A stretch of DNA of 64,000 nt from Pedobacter cryotolerans (GCF_005116475.1 NZ_SWBO01000002.1:453258-517257); one strand, 5' to 3'; counted from the stretch's first letter, positions 34,716 to 43,531 are shown. Translations and numbers: made by a program. The notes: generated by a model not told the origin, from the letters alone.

Positions 34716-35063
34716 GTGGCTAAAATTCAAAAATATAGAAAGATAATATTTTTCAGAAGTTACTTTCAAGATTTCTTCGACAAACAAACATCAAAAGTAA
34801 AAGCTAAAATTGTTTGGACTTTTGAATTAGTTGAAGATTTACAAAGAGTTCCAGAAAATTATCTTAAACATATTGAGAACACAGATGGACTTTATGAAAT
34901 CCGTGTGCAAATAGGAAGCAACATTTTTAGAATTTTCTGTTTTTTTGAACAAGGCCAACTAATTGTGTTGGCACAAGGATTTCAAAAGAAAACACAGAAA
35001 ACACCAAAGAAAGAAATTGAAATGGCCTTAAAAATTAAAAGAGAATATGAAAACAGTAAATAA
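34716..35063 (+). CDS. higB: HigB-like toxin (Gp49/DUF891 family) of a type II toxin-antitoxin system
   Basis: About 115 residues from the GTG at 34716 (VAKIQKYRKIIFFRSYFQDFF). The frame is open further upstream from 34572, but that part would read through the promoter and operator. The body (KAKIVWTFELVEDLQRVPENYLKHIENTDGLYEIRVQIGSNIFRIFCFFEQGQLIVLAQGFQKKTQKTPKKEIEMALKI) matches the phage Gp49-like RelE-fold mRNA interferases. The 'LYEIRV...FRIFCFF...GFxKKTQKTPKxEI' core is typical. The stop overlaps the antitoxin gene by 17 nt; toxin-first order is the rule for HigBA. Confidence 0.88.
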   Translation: MAKIQKYRKIIFFRSYFQDFFDKQTSKVKAKIVWTFELVEDLQRVPENYLKHIENTDGLYEIRVQIGSNIFRIFCFFEQGQLIVLAQGFQKKTQKTPKKEIEMALKIKREYENSK

Positions 35064-35352
35064 AAATCTGACAACCCTTGAAGAATTTAAAGAAAAAAAT
35101 TACGGAAAGATCGGCACAAAAGAACGTGATGAACTTGAAACTGGCTATGAAAATTTCAAAATTGGTGCTCTAATTCAAGATACGCGATTGGAAATGGGAA
35201 TGACACAAGAACAACTTGCACAAAAAGCAGGAACTTCAAAATCTTATATCTCAAAAATTGAGAATAACATAAAGGAAGCTAGAATTTCGACACTACAAAA
35301 AATTATCGAGCTTGGTTTTGGCGGACGCTTAGAATTAAATATTAAAATCTAA
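35047..35352 (+). CDS. higA: HigA-like antitoxin with XRE helix-turn-helix
   Basis: A 101-residue DNA-binding antitoxin. Residues about 45-95 form a Cro/C1-type helix-turn-helix (LEMGMTQEQLAQKAGTSKSYISKIENNIKEARISTLQKI). The N-terminal 40 residues probably wrap the toxin. It overlaps higB by 17 nt in another frame. It is expected to bind the palindrome at 34681-34698. Confidence 0.9.
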   Translation: MKTVNKNLTTLEEFKEKNYGKIGTKERDELETGYENFKIGALIQDTRLEMGMTQEQLAQKAGTSKSYISKIENNIKEARISTLQKIIELGFGGRLELNIKI

Positions 35353-35414
35353 CAAACTTAATTCTGATATTTTAGTTAACACCCAATGAACTAATGAGCG
35401 ATTGAACAAACGAA

Positions 35415-35984
35415 CTACTCTTCATTCCAACGGTAGCTATCTTGTTCTAAACCTGCTAAATCAATAACTCTACTAATTACCGTATAAGCAACATCTTCAA
35501 TTGTTTTGGGTAAACTGTAAAATGATGGACTAGCTGGGCAGATAATTCCACCAGCTTCGGTAACCGTTTTTAGGTTGTTGATATGAATTAAAGAGTAGGG
35601 CGTATCTCTTACCACTGCAATCAATTTTCTTCTTTCTTTTAAAATTACGTCTGAGGCACGCGAAATTAAATCGTTAGAAATTCCATGGGCGATGCGACCT
35701 AAAGTACCCATAGAACAAGGTACAATAATCATCGTGTCATATTTGGCAGAGCCGGATGCAAACGGAGCATTAAAATCCATTTTATGGTAAAAATTGAATG
35801 GATAGTTATCATAATCTTCGTTACCTAACTCAAAACGCCATACTTCTTTCGCGTTATCAGACATTACAACACCAACTTTTTCAATTTGATCTGATAGTTT
35901 AACCAAATTATCAAACAAAACTTTTGCATAAACAGAACCACTGGCTCCGGTAATGGCAACGATGATTTTTTTCTTCCTATTCAT
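35415..35984 (-). CDS. ubiX: Flavin prenyltransferase UbiX
   Basis: A 189-residue flavoprotein that makes prenylated FMN, the cofactor of UbiD-type decarboxylases. Signatures are IVAITGASGSVYAKVLF (about 7-23), IIVPCSMGTLGRIAHGISNDLISRASDVILKERRKLIAVVRDTPYSLIH (catalytic Ser and Glu region) and ICPASPSFY. No ubiD partner is in the window. It is flanked on one side by HigBA and on the other by HicBA. A leftover AATGAACTAATGAG-type repeat (35382-35416) lies at its 3' end. Confidence 0.94.
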   Translation of the reverse strand: MNRKKKIIVAITGASGSVYAKVLFDNLVKLSDQIEKVGVVMSDNAKEVWRFELGNEDYDNYPFNFYHKMDFNAPFASGSAKYDTMIIVPCSMGTLGRIAHGISNDLISRASDVILKERRKLIAVVRDTPYSLIHINNLKTVTEAGGIICPASPSFYSLPKTIEDVAYTVISRVIDLAGLEQDSYRWNEE

Positions 35985-36054
35985 AATGTTTGTTCAAATA
36001 TACGATAGAAAAAGAAGATTGGATTAATCTATCCATCTCTGAAATAAATGAAAA

Positions 36055-36294
36055 TTAGCAATTATTTTTTACCCAATTCCTAAAATCATCTGCAGAAACA
36101 GACATGGTATCTAAATTAGTTTTTACATGCGCAAAAGGAATTTCTTTCTCAGAACCACGGAATGTAATTGACATTATACAACCTGGACAGCGCCATTTAT
36201 CGTGAGATGTTCCCTTTTTTGATTTAAAAGTACATCCTTTCGACTTGAGAAACTTTTCCCAGCACTTAACTCGTATTGGACGATCGCCACCCAT
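36055..36294 (-). CDS. hicA: HicA-family toxin (mRNA interferase)
   Basis: A 79-residue protein with the small dsRBD-like HicA fold. A basic start (KCWEKFLKSKGCTFKSKKGTSHDKW) carries the catalytic-type histidine in GTSH (His31), and IPFAHVKTNLDTMSVSADDFRNW closes it. The extra cysteines (CPGC) are unusual for HicA. Its ATG abuts the TAG of the upstream HicB gene, so antitoxin-first order and coupling are seen. It could instead be a degenerate HicA-like protein, but all expected parts are present. Confidence 0.78.
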   Translation of the reverse strand: MGGDRPIRVKCWEKFLKSKGCTFKSKKGTSHDKWRCPGCIMSITFRGSEKEIPFAHVKTNLDTMSVSADDFRNWVKNNC

Positions 36295-36669
36295 CTAAAC
36301 TTCAACTAACTTCTCCGTTACCTTCGTACTACTTGAAAGATTAAAGTTTTTTAGTATACCATAAGTATCAATATGCACATCATTACTAAGTTCCTTTGGA
36401 TATATACTGCTTTTTGACCAACCAAGATTTTTTAGATAATCGAAAATTACTTTTTCAGACTGCTCAAATAAATTTTCAAAAAAATCTTCGAGTATAACAT
36501 CTCCCATCATCTTTTGAGCTTCATCAGCAGTATTGCCATAAGAAGATAATTTTAATGATGGAATATAAACTATATGATGTCCGTGATCTTCAAACTCTAA
36601 AATTCTAAAAACACCTTTTCCACGTTTATGCTTATAGTCTATTTTTAGGTTTTCTTTTATTTCTCTCAC
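36295..36669 (-). CDS. hicB: HicB-like antitoxin
   Basis: A 124-residue protein starting at a GTG. Its central segment (HHIVYIPSLKLSSYGNTADEAQKMMGDVILEDF) matches the partial RNase H-like HicB fold, in which 'GxTxxEA' is the hallmark. I see no clear ribbon-helix-helix or helix-turn-helix at the C-terminus, so how it would bind DNA is unclear. The directly abutting HicA gene supports the assignment. Confidence 0.75.
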   Translation of the reverse strand: MREIKENLKIDYKHKRGKGVFRILEFEDHGHHIVYIPSLKLSSYGNTADEAQKMMGDVILEDFFENLFEQSEKVIFDYLKNLGWSKSSIYPKELSNDVHIDTYGILKNFNLSSSTKVTEKLVEV

Positions 36670-37110
36670 TATTATGATTAAAAAGATTGATTTGCAAACA
36701 GATATTTAAATAACAACATTAAATATAGCAATGTTTAACTATACTCAAATGTATATACAAAATTTGTTTCACACAATACCTTTAAATAATTTAACAATTC
36801 TTTTACTAGCTTAAATATTTTAGTTTATCAAATTAATATAATAAAATACATGCTTAATTTGATGAAATACTTAAGCAACAAAATTGAGATTACTCGCAAG
36901 CTCGGAATGATAATAAATGTTAAAACAAAAAAGGGCCTGAAACAAGTTTCAGACCCTACATCTACCTATGAAAAACATACCCCCGAAAGGGTAAGCCCAA
37001 ATGTAACTAATTTTATAATTAAAAAGAAAGTTTAAACATTCTTTTTTTTATATAGTGTAATTGTGACACAACTTGGGTGTTTAAAATTGATTGTATCCTT
37101 TAAATTAACA
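36670..37110. other. 441-bp gap with a terminator and a conserved-looking GC-rich patch
   Basis: No gene is supported. The right part contains the gapN terminator (36931-36957). It also has a patch 36960-37005 reading ATGAAAAACATACCCCCG then AAAGGGTAAGCCC, which is richer in GC than its surroundings and could encode an 8-residue peptide. An A-rich hairpin AAAAAGAA/TTCTTTTT lies at 37021-37046. The left part is featureless AT-rich DNA and should hold the hicBA promoter. A 61-codon frame here is not convincing. Confidence 0.5.
36931..36957 (-). terminator. Candidate terminator of the hexuronate operon
   Basis: The stem GGGCCTGAAAC/GTTTCAGACCC (one C-A mismatch) is followed on the minus strand by TTTTTTGTTTT. 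It lies about 150 nt past the gapN stop. Confidence 0.65.
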
Positions 37111-38736
37111 CTAAAACAAATATTTTGTACTTAAAAAATTAGAGCTATTGCTATCTATAATTTCGTTTAACAAATGTTTATTATTCTCATTTAACTTTGT
37201 AGCAACTAAAGATCTGATCGAAAAAGAACGTAAGGCATCTACTACAGAAAGCGTTCCTTCGGCACTGTCTTTTCTACCTGTAAAAGGAAAAACATCTGGT
37301 CCGCGTTGGCATTGGCAATTTATATTTACTCTACTCACTTGGTTTACCAAAGGATCAATTAATGCTGCCACTTCTTGGTCATCATTACTAAAAATACTTA
37401 CTTGCTGTCCGTGAGTTGAATCAATTAAATATTGGATAGTTTCTTCCAAATCATCAAATGGCACAACAGGCACAACTGGCCCGAACTGCTCTTCAGTGTA
37501 CAATTTCATTTGTGAATTAACTGGATATACTACTGCCGGAAAAACAAATGATTCGTTAGTAGCGCCACCGTTTTCATTCATTACCTTCGCCCCTTTTGCA
37601 ATTGCATCATCAATTACTTCTTTTAAATAAGCAGGTTTGTGAGGCTCTGGTAATGGCGTTAAAGATACACCATCAACCCAAGGCATGCCAAATTTTAACT
37701 GATTTACCGCTGCAGAAAGTTGTGTTAAAAACTCATCAGCTAAACTACGGTGTACAAAAATAATTTTTAGCGCTGTACATCTTTGTCCGTTAAATGATAG
37801 GGAACCTAACACCGTTTCTTGTACTGCTAATTTTAAATCGGCCTTTGCTGTAATTATTGCTGCATTTTTTGCATCTAAACCCAAAATAGCACGTAAACGA
37901 TTTACTTTAGGGTGCATTTTTTTCAGCTCATTAGCCACTTTACTAGAACCAATAAGTGTTAAAACATTTATTTTACCCGATTCCATTAAGCCTGGAATAA
38001 TTTTATTTCCACGACCGTAAATGGTATTTACTACTCCTTTCGGAAAACAATCTTTAAAAGCTTGCAGCAATGGATAAAACAACAAAGTGCCATGTTTAGG
38101 TGGTTTAAATAAAATAGTGTTTCCCATAATTAATGCGGGGATTAATGTTGTAAAAGTTTCATTTAGTGGATAATTGAATGGACCCATACATAAAACAACC
38201 CCCAATGGCGAGCGGCGAACTTGTGCTACAATACCTTGTTCCATTGTAAAACCAGACGACTGACGATCTAAATCTTTTAATGCATCAATTGTAGCTTGGA
38301 TATATTCAATGGTACGGTCGAATTCTTTTGTAGAATCAGCAAAAGTTTTACCAATTTCCCACATGATTAACTTTACTACTTCTTGCTTTTTCTCTATAAT
38401 AGCATGGGTAAACTTTTCAACGCACTCAATTCGTTTTGCAACACTCATGGTTGGCCATTCTCCCCTACCATTGTTGTAAGCTGTAACTGCGGCATCAAGT
38501 GCTGCTGTTGCTTCTTTTGCATCGCAAAGCGGATAAGTACCAATCACTTTTCTTTCTAATCCATTAGCAGTTTTAATGCAAATTGGAGAAAGTACGGTGT
38601 GCACATCACCAGTCCAAGGCAACATTTCTCCATTAGATAAATATTCGCGTTGGTTAACTTCGGCTGCCAAATTAAAGGCAGTAGGAATCTGCTCTTCTGT
38701 TAAAAAGAGTGCATCCAATTGTTCTTGAAAGTTCAT
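37111..38736 (-). CDS. gapN: NADP-dependent non-phosphorylating glyceraldehyde-3-phosphate dehydrogenase (ALDH family)
   Basis: A 541-residue aldehyde dehydrogenase. The catalytic cysteine is in SFNGQRCTALK (about Cys320), the GapN-type form of the motif. GPFNYPLNETFTTLIPAL and NTILFKPPKHG line the cofactor site. The usual LELGGK box reads LGLDAKN here, so the general-base Glu is shifted or replaced. Placed after KDPG aldolase, it would oxidise the glyceraldehyde-3-phosphate formed there to 3-phosphoglycerate, yielding NADPH. It starts 4 nt past the transporter. Another semialdehyde substrate remains possible. Confidence 0.83.
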   Translation of the reverse strand: MNFQEQLDALFLTEEQIPTAFNLAAEVNQREYLSNGEMLPWTGDVHTVLSPICIKTANGLERKVIGTYPLCDAKEATAALDAAVTAYNNGRGEWPTMSVAKRIECVEKFTHAIIEKKQEVVKLIMWEIGKTFADSTKEFDRTIEYIQATIDALKDLDRQSSGFTMEQGIVAQVRRSPLGVVLCMGPFNYPLNETFTTLIPALIMGNTILFKPPKHGTLLFYPLLQAFKDCFPKGVVNTIYGRGNKIIPGLMESGKINVLTLIGSSKVANELKKMHPKVNRLRAILGLDAKNAAIITAKADLKLAVQETVLGSLSFNGQRCTALKIIFVHRSLADEFLTQLSAAVNQLKFGMPWVDGVSLTPLPEPHKPAYLKEVIDDAIAKGAKVMNENGGATNESFVFPAVVYPVNSQMKLYTEEQFGPVVPVVPFDDLEETIQYLIDSTHGQQVSIFSNDDQEVAALIDPLVNQVSRVNINCQCQRGPDVFPFTGRKDSAEGTLSVVDALRSFSIRSLVATKLNENNKHLLNEIIDSNSSNFLSTKYLF

Positions 38737-38739
38737 AAT

Positions 38740-40314
38740 TTATAGATCTGTAATCTTTTTATATTTTGGAACCAATAATTTCATAACCGACCATGCAATT
38801 AAATAAGCCACTGCACAAAATGCAAACATGATGGTATAAGCAACAGTCATATTAGATTGAACAAGAGGCTTTTGTATCTCTAACAATTGATTAAATAAAT
38901 TTAAATCGATAGCTTTTAATCGCTCTGCAACTTCTACAGGCAATTTATTAAGCGCCATAATATTTAAATTTACTTTATCGCCATATTTGCTCGCTAGATC
39001 TAATGAAGTAATTTGACTTACGAAAGCATTATTACCAAGCTCATTAAACTTTGCGAATGACTCTGAAATACCTTTGTTGGCATAACTATCAAAAATATAA
39101 CCACCTATTTTAGTAATTAAAACACCTCCAAGGCCACCTGCCATACCACCAATACCTACCACAGAACCAATTGCTCTTTTTGGGAACATATCTGAAACCG
39201 TAGTGAAAATATTTGCAGACCAAGCTTGGTGAGCAGATGCACCTACTCCAATTAAAACTACAGGAATCCAAAATGAAATATCGCCCAATGGCTGAGCTAA
39301 CAACACCACTAAAGGGAACAGCGCAATTAAAAACATCGCTTTCATTCTGCCGTCATAAACTGCATAACCTCTATCGGCAAAATATTTAGGCAACCAACCA
39401 CCACCAATACTTCCAATCATGGTCATACTATATAAAACCGAAAGTGGTAACATGATATCAGAACCCGTCATACCGTACTGATCTTTTAAATAACCTGGCA
39501 ACCAGAATAAGAAAAACCACCAAACTCCATCGGTCATAAATTTACCAAAAGTGAAGGCCCAAGTTTGTCTGTAACCCAATAATTTAAACCAAGCAACTTT
39601 ATCAACATTCGCTTTATCAGCTACTTCATCTTCATCACTATTGATGTACGCTAATTCGGCAGCTTTTAGTCTTTTTTGTTTCTCTGGTGATTCATAAAAT
39701 ATCAACCAAAAGAATAACCAAATAAATCCGATAGCACCAACCAATTCAAAAGCTCGCTCCCAACCCCAATGCTCGGCAATGTAAGGCACAGTTAAAGGAG
39801 CCAAAATAGCCCCAACATTTGCACCAGAGTTAAAAATACCAGTTGCAAATGAACGTTCTTTTTTAGGGTGATATTCTGCTGTTGCCTTAATGGCTGCTGG
39901 AAAATTCCCTGATTCGCCTATGGCTAAAACAGCTCGAGAGAACATAAAACCCAAAATAGAAACTGGCAATGCTACAATACCAAAATTTGTTAAAACAGAT
40001 GCAATACCCGTACCTATTGATATTGAATAAGCATGGATTATTGCTCCAATAGACCAAATAATTATAGCAATACCGTAACCCCATTTTGTACCTAACTTAT
40101 CTACAAAACGGCCAGCGAAAAGCATTGCTATTGCATAAGTAAACTGAAAAACAGCAGCAATGTCTGCATAATCACTATTAGACCAGCCGAACTGTTCTTC
40201 TAAAGTGGGTTTTAGTAAACTCAGCACCTGCCTATCGAGATAGTTAACTGTTGTAGCAAAAAACAAAAGGGCGCATATGGTCCATCTGTAATTGCCGATT
40301 TTGGTTTGGTTCAT
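38740..40314 (-). CDS. exuT: MFS hexuronate transporter (ExuT-like)
   Basis: I start at the ATG at 40314 (MNQTKIGNYRWTICALLFFATTVNYLDRQVL). The longer frame to 40344 reads into an intergenic repeat. The 524-residue protein has 12 predicted helices of the anion:cation symporter branch, with GYGIAI, RAVLAIGESGNFPAAIKATAEYHPKKERSFATGIFNSGANVGAI and WWFFLFWLPGYL motifs. E. coli ExuT has about 470 residues. The surplus is a hydrophilic insertion (about 415-485) before the last helices. Its position inside the galacturonate gene set indicates galacturonate/glucuronate uptake across the inner membrane. Confidence 0.9.
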   Translation of the reverse strand: MNQTKIGNYRWTICALLFFATTVNYLDRQVLSLLKPTLEEQFGWSNSDYADIAAVFQFTYAIAMLFAGRFVDKLGTKWGYGIAIIIWSIGAIIHAYSISIGTGIASVLTNFGIVALPVSILGFMFSRAVLAIGESGNFPAAIKATAEYHPKKERSFATGIFNSGANVGAILAPLTVPYIAEHWGWERAFELVGAIGFIWLFFWLIFYESPEKQKRLKAAELAYINSDEDEVADKANVDKVAWFKLLGYRQTWAFTFGKFMTDGVWWFFLFWLPGYLKDQYGMTGSDIMLPLSVLYSMTMIGSIGGGWLPKYFADRGYAVYDGRMKAMFLIALFPLVVLLAQPLGDISFWIPVVLIGVGASAHQAWSANIFTTVSDMFPKRAIGSVVGIGGMAGGLGGVLITKIGGYIFDSYANKGISESFAKFNELGNNAFVSQITSLDLASKYGDKVNLNIMALNKLPVEVAERLKAIDLNLFNQLLEIQKPLVQSNMTVAYTIMFAFCAVAYLIAWSVMKLLVPKYKKITDL

Positions 40315-40328
40315 AGTTTTTAATTTAA

Positions 40329-40405
40329 CCCCAATATCCCACAAAGGGATTGGTTTAGTTTAAATATTTGGTTGATTCCTACTTAATTCTCCCCAAAGGG
40401 AAAAT
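40329..40405. repeat. CCAATATCCC-ACAAA-GGGATTGG hairpin repeat
   Basis: An imperfect hairpin (40330-40355) is followed by CTCCCCAAAGGGAA (40388-40402). Both are of the CCC-AAA-GGG style seen at 21503, 29626 and 44400. They fill the eda-exuT gap. Confidence 0.45.
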
Positions 40406-40412
40406 CAATATT

Positions 40413-41081
40413 TTATTTTGGTTTTACTTTATTGATGATTTCAAATGCCTTCGTGGTTAGCGAATACAATTCATCATAATCTTTATTTTCTAATATTTTT
40501 TTACTTACCAATTTACTACCCATTCCAACTGCACAAACACCAGCTTTAAACCAATTATCGATATTGGTTTCATCAATTTCTACTCCGCCTGTTGGCACAA
40601 ATAACTGACCTTGAAAAAGTTCTTTGATCGATGATAAATACTCTGGGCCTAAAATATTTGCAGGGAAAAGCTTAATAATTCCAGCTCCCATTTGATGTGC
40701 AACATTAATTTCGGTTGGTGTCATACAACCTGGAATCCAAAGTTTATCTGCTGCGTGAGTTATTTTTCCTACTTCAGCATCAACTACCGGACAAACAATA
40801 AAATCTGCATCGGCAGCTAAAAAATCTGCTAATTCTGATTTATTTTTAATCGTACCAATACCTAAAAACAAATCTTGCATTTCGGTTTTTAAAGCATTTT
40901 TTAAAAACTTGAAATTTTCAAGCGCAGCTTTACCTCTGTTGGTATATTCGAAAACACGAACACCGCCTTTGTATAAAGCACGAACAATTTCTAAACTTAC
41001 TTGCTGATCTTCGTAATAAAACAAAGGCAACATACCTTGATTTTTAATTGCCGCTATCGTGGTTTCCTTATTCTTAGTCAT
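40413..41081 (-). CDS. eda: KDPG/KHG aldolase
   Basis: A 222-residue class I aldolase cleaving 2-keto-3-deoxy-6-phosphogluconate to pyruvate and glyceraldehyde-3-phosphate. The Schiff-base lysine is in GAGIIKLFPANILGPEYL (about 133-150), with the VRVFEYTNRG glutamate strand and the phosphate-binding FVPTGGVEIDETN. It overlaps the kdgK stop by 8 nt, so the kinase and aldolase are coupled. Confidence 0.95.
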   Translation of the reverse strand: MTKNKETTIAAIKNQGMLPLFYYEDQQVSLEIVRALYKGGVRVFEYTNRGKAALENFKFLKNALKTEMQDLFLGIGTIKNKSELADFLAADADFIVCPVVDAEVGKITHAADKLWIPGCMTPTEINVAHQMGAGIIKLFPANILGPEYLSSIKELFQGQLFVPTGGVEIDETNIDNWFKAGVCAVGMGSKLVSKKILENKDYDELYSLTTKAFEIINKVKPK

Positions 41082-42090
41082 TTTCTGCTAATGTTTTTTC
41101 AATATCTGCAACGGTAGCTGTTGTTGCATCACTTGGTATGTATAATTTGTTATAAGCTGCTGCAGTAGCAAAGTTTAGCGTATCTAACGGATTGTTATTT
41201 TGATAAAACCCATAAATTAAACCGGCCATAAAACAATCGCCACTACCTACTTTATCTAATATTTTTTCTGAAAGATATTCTTTAGAAACCAAAAGTTCAT
41301 TTTCAGAATAAAGTGCGGTGTAATATCTAATTCCTTGTTTGTAATCGAAGCGGAAGGTATTAGCCACCCATTTACAGCTAGGGTATTGTTTAATAATTTC
41401 TTCTGAGGTTTTTTTGGCTTGCTCAAGATAAGTATTTTTATCATCAGCTTCTACAATACCTACTGCAACCGGGAAATTTAACATTTTTTCGGCTGCCCAG
41501 ATGTTGCCCATTATCAAATCGCAGTATTGTGCTAATTGAGGAACAATTTCTGAAGGCTGTTTACCGTATTGCCATAATTTGGCACGGAAATTTAAATCGA
41601 TAGAAACAGTAATTCCTTTTGCTTTAGCAGCTTTAACAGCTTCTAAACAAACATCTGCAGCTGCCTGATTTAAAGCCGGACAAATAGCGCTAAAATGAAA
41701 CCAAGTTATGCCATCTAATACTTTATCCCAATCTATAGTTTCTGTTTGTAACATCGCAAAAGCAGAATTTGCTCTATCGTAAATTACACCAGCATTTTTT
41801 AAGTCTTTTCCTTTTGGCAAATAATATAAACCTATTCTATCTCCGCTGTGATGGATTTTTGATGTATCAATTTTACGATCATCAATATAACCGATGATTT
41901 GCTCAGACATAAAATTTTCTGGCAAAGCTGTAAAATAAGCTGATGGAATATCCCATAAAGCCAATGCGGTTGCTACATTTAATTCTGCACCACCCACATA
42001 AAAAGGCAATTTATTTTCCGCTAACCATTCGCCATCCCCATCCGGACAAATACGCAATAAAAGCTCCCCAAAACTTAAAACTTTACCCAT
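41074..42090 (-). CDS. kdgK: 2-keto-3-deoxygluconate kinase (PfkB family)
   Basis: A 338-residue ribokinase-family enzyme phosphorylating KDG to KDPG. The start (GKVLSFGELLLRICPDGDGEWL...FYVGGAELNVATALA) and the catalytic loop DKVGSGDCFMAGLIYG (about 278-293, Asp base in GSGD) are clear. It lies 3 nt after uxaC and overlaps eda, forming the lower pathway block. Confidence 0.95.
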   Translation of the reverse strand: MGKVLSFGELLLRICPDGDGEWLAENKLPFYVGGAELNVATALALWDIPSAYFTALPENFMSEQIIGYIDDRKIDTSKIHHSGDRIGLYYLPKGKDLKNAGVIYDRANSAFAMLQTETIDWDKVLDGITWFHFSAICPALNQAAADVCLEAVKAAKAKGITVSIDLNFRAKLWQYGKQPSEIVPQLAQYCDLIMGNIWAAEKMLNFPVAVGIVEADDKNTYLEQAKKTSEEIIKQYPSCKWVANTFRFDYKQGIRYYTALYSENELLVSKEYLSEKILDKVGSGDCFMAGLIYGFYQNNNPLDTLNFATAAAYNKLYIPSDATTATVADIEKTLAEND

Positions 42091-42093
42091 ATT

Positions 42094-43494
42094 TTAGAAA
42101 TTGAAATAAGTTTTAGCATTGTGATAACAGATATTCTGGATCACTTGACCTAGCCATTCTTTATTGTATGGCAATTCTCCATTTTCTACATCAGTTCCAA
42201 ACAAATCGCATAAAATACGTCTAAAATATTCGTGGCGAGGATAAGATAAGAAACTTCTAGAATCTGTTAACATCCCTACAAATTGGCTCAATAATCCTAA
42301 GTTAGATAAAGCGTTGATTTGATTGATCATTCCTTGTTTTTGGTCTAAAAACCACCAACCCGATCCCCATTGCACTTTACCGGCTACGGTTCCATCTTGG
42401 TAATTACCAATCATTGTTGCCATTAACTCATTATCTGCCGGATTTAAGTTATATAAAATGGTTTTTGCCAATTTATTATTCAAATCCAGTTTGTTTAAAA
42501 ACTTAGATAAAGCCTTTCCTTGCGGGAAATCTCCGATAGAATCAAATCCTGTATCTGGTCCTAAAGATGCTAACAAACGATCGTTATTGTTTCTTAAAGC
42601 ACCCAAATGGAATTGTTGAACCCATCCTTTTTCGTGATCCCAAAGTGCAAATTGAAATAGCATAGCCGATTTGAATTTCAAATTCTCTGCTAAACTTATC
42701 GCCTCGTAGCTTCTAATTTTCAAGAAAATAGCTTTGATTTCTTCTTCCGTATAATCTTCGGCATAAATTTGCTCTAAACCGTGGTCAGAAACTGAAGCGC
42801 CATTTGCTGCAAAATAATCGTGACGAGATTTTAAAGCCGACAAATAGGTTTCATAACTATAAATCGCAGCGCCTGTCAAATCTGCCAATTTATCAATGTA
42901 AGTATTTAAACCAGCAATATCATCAGCATTCATTGCTTTATCTGGCCTAAAAGCAGGTAAAACTACAACCTCAGCATTGCTATTTTTTATTTGTTGATGG
43001 TATTCTAAACTATCCAAAGGATCGTCGGTTGTGCATAATGTTTTCACATTCATTTTACGCAACAAACCTTGTACGCTGTACTCTTTAGTTTGTAATTTAG
43101 CATTACATTCATCGTATATTTTTTTCGCATTGGCGGAAGATAAGACTTCGTGGATATCGAAATAACGTTGCAATTCTAAATGAGTCCAGTGATATAGTGG
43201 GTTTCTCAAAGTGTAAGGAACAGTTTCTGCCCATTTTTCAAATTTCTCCCAATCTGATGCCGCACCAGTAATATAATATTCATCAACACCGTTTGAGCGC
43301 ATTGCTCTCCATTTGTAATGATCGCCGTACAACCAAACTTGAGTGATGTTTTCGAAGTTTTTGTCTTGCGCAATTTGATCTGGCATTAAGTGATTGTGGT
43401 AATCAATTATCGGCATATCTTTCGCAAACTCATGATACAACGTTTGTGCTGTTTCAGTTTGCAATAAAAAGTTTTCGTCTAAAAAGTTTTTCAC
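42094..43494 (-). CDS. uxaC: Uronate isomerase (glucuronate/galacturonate isomerase)
   Basis: A 466-residue amidohydrolase-fold enzyme converting galacturonate to tagaturonate (or glucuronate to fructuronate). It uses a GTG start giving the expected MKNFLDENFLLQ. Signatures are PIIDYHNHLMPDQIA (metal-ligand HxH, about 30-44), HWTHLEL, TTDDPLDSLEYH, and the C-terminal TDSRSFLSYPRHEYFRRILCDLFG. Full length for the family. Confidence 0.96.
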   Translation of the reverse strand: MKNFLDENFLLQTETAQTLYHEFAKDMPIIDYHNHLMPDQIAQDKNFENITQVWLYGDHYKWRAMRSNGVDEYYITGAASDWEKFEKWAETVPYTLRNPLYHWTHLELQRYFDIHEVLSSANAKKIYDECNAKLQTKEYSVQGLLRKMNVKTLCTTDDPLDSLEYHQQIKNSNAEVVVLPAFRPDKAMNADDIAGLNTYIDKLADLTGAAIYSYETYLSALKSRHDYFAANGASVSDHGLEQIYAEDYTEEEIKAIFLKIRSYEAISLAENLKFKSAMLFQFALWDHEKGWVQQFHLGALRNNNDRLLASLGPDTGFDSIGDFPQGKALSKFLNKLDLNNKLAKTILYNLNPADNELMATMIGNYQDGTVAGKVQWGSGWWFLDQKQGMINQINALSNLGLLSQFVGMLTDSRSFLSYPRHEYFRRILCDLFGTDVENGELPYNKEWLGQVIQNICYHNAKTYFNF

Positions 43495-43531
43495 TGGGTG
43501 ATATATTTTTAATATTATATTATTTTAACAG

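Noticed and set aside
36850..37035. A 61-codon open frame
   Set aside because: It runs through the terminator hairpin and the GC-rich patch, has no recognisable domain or signal and shows no supporting start signal.
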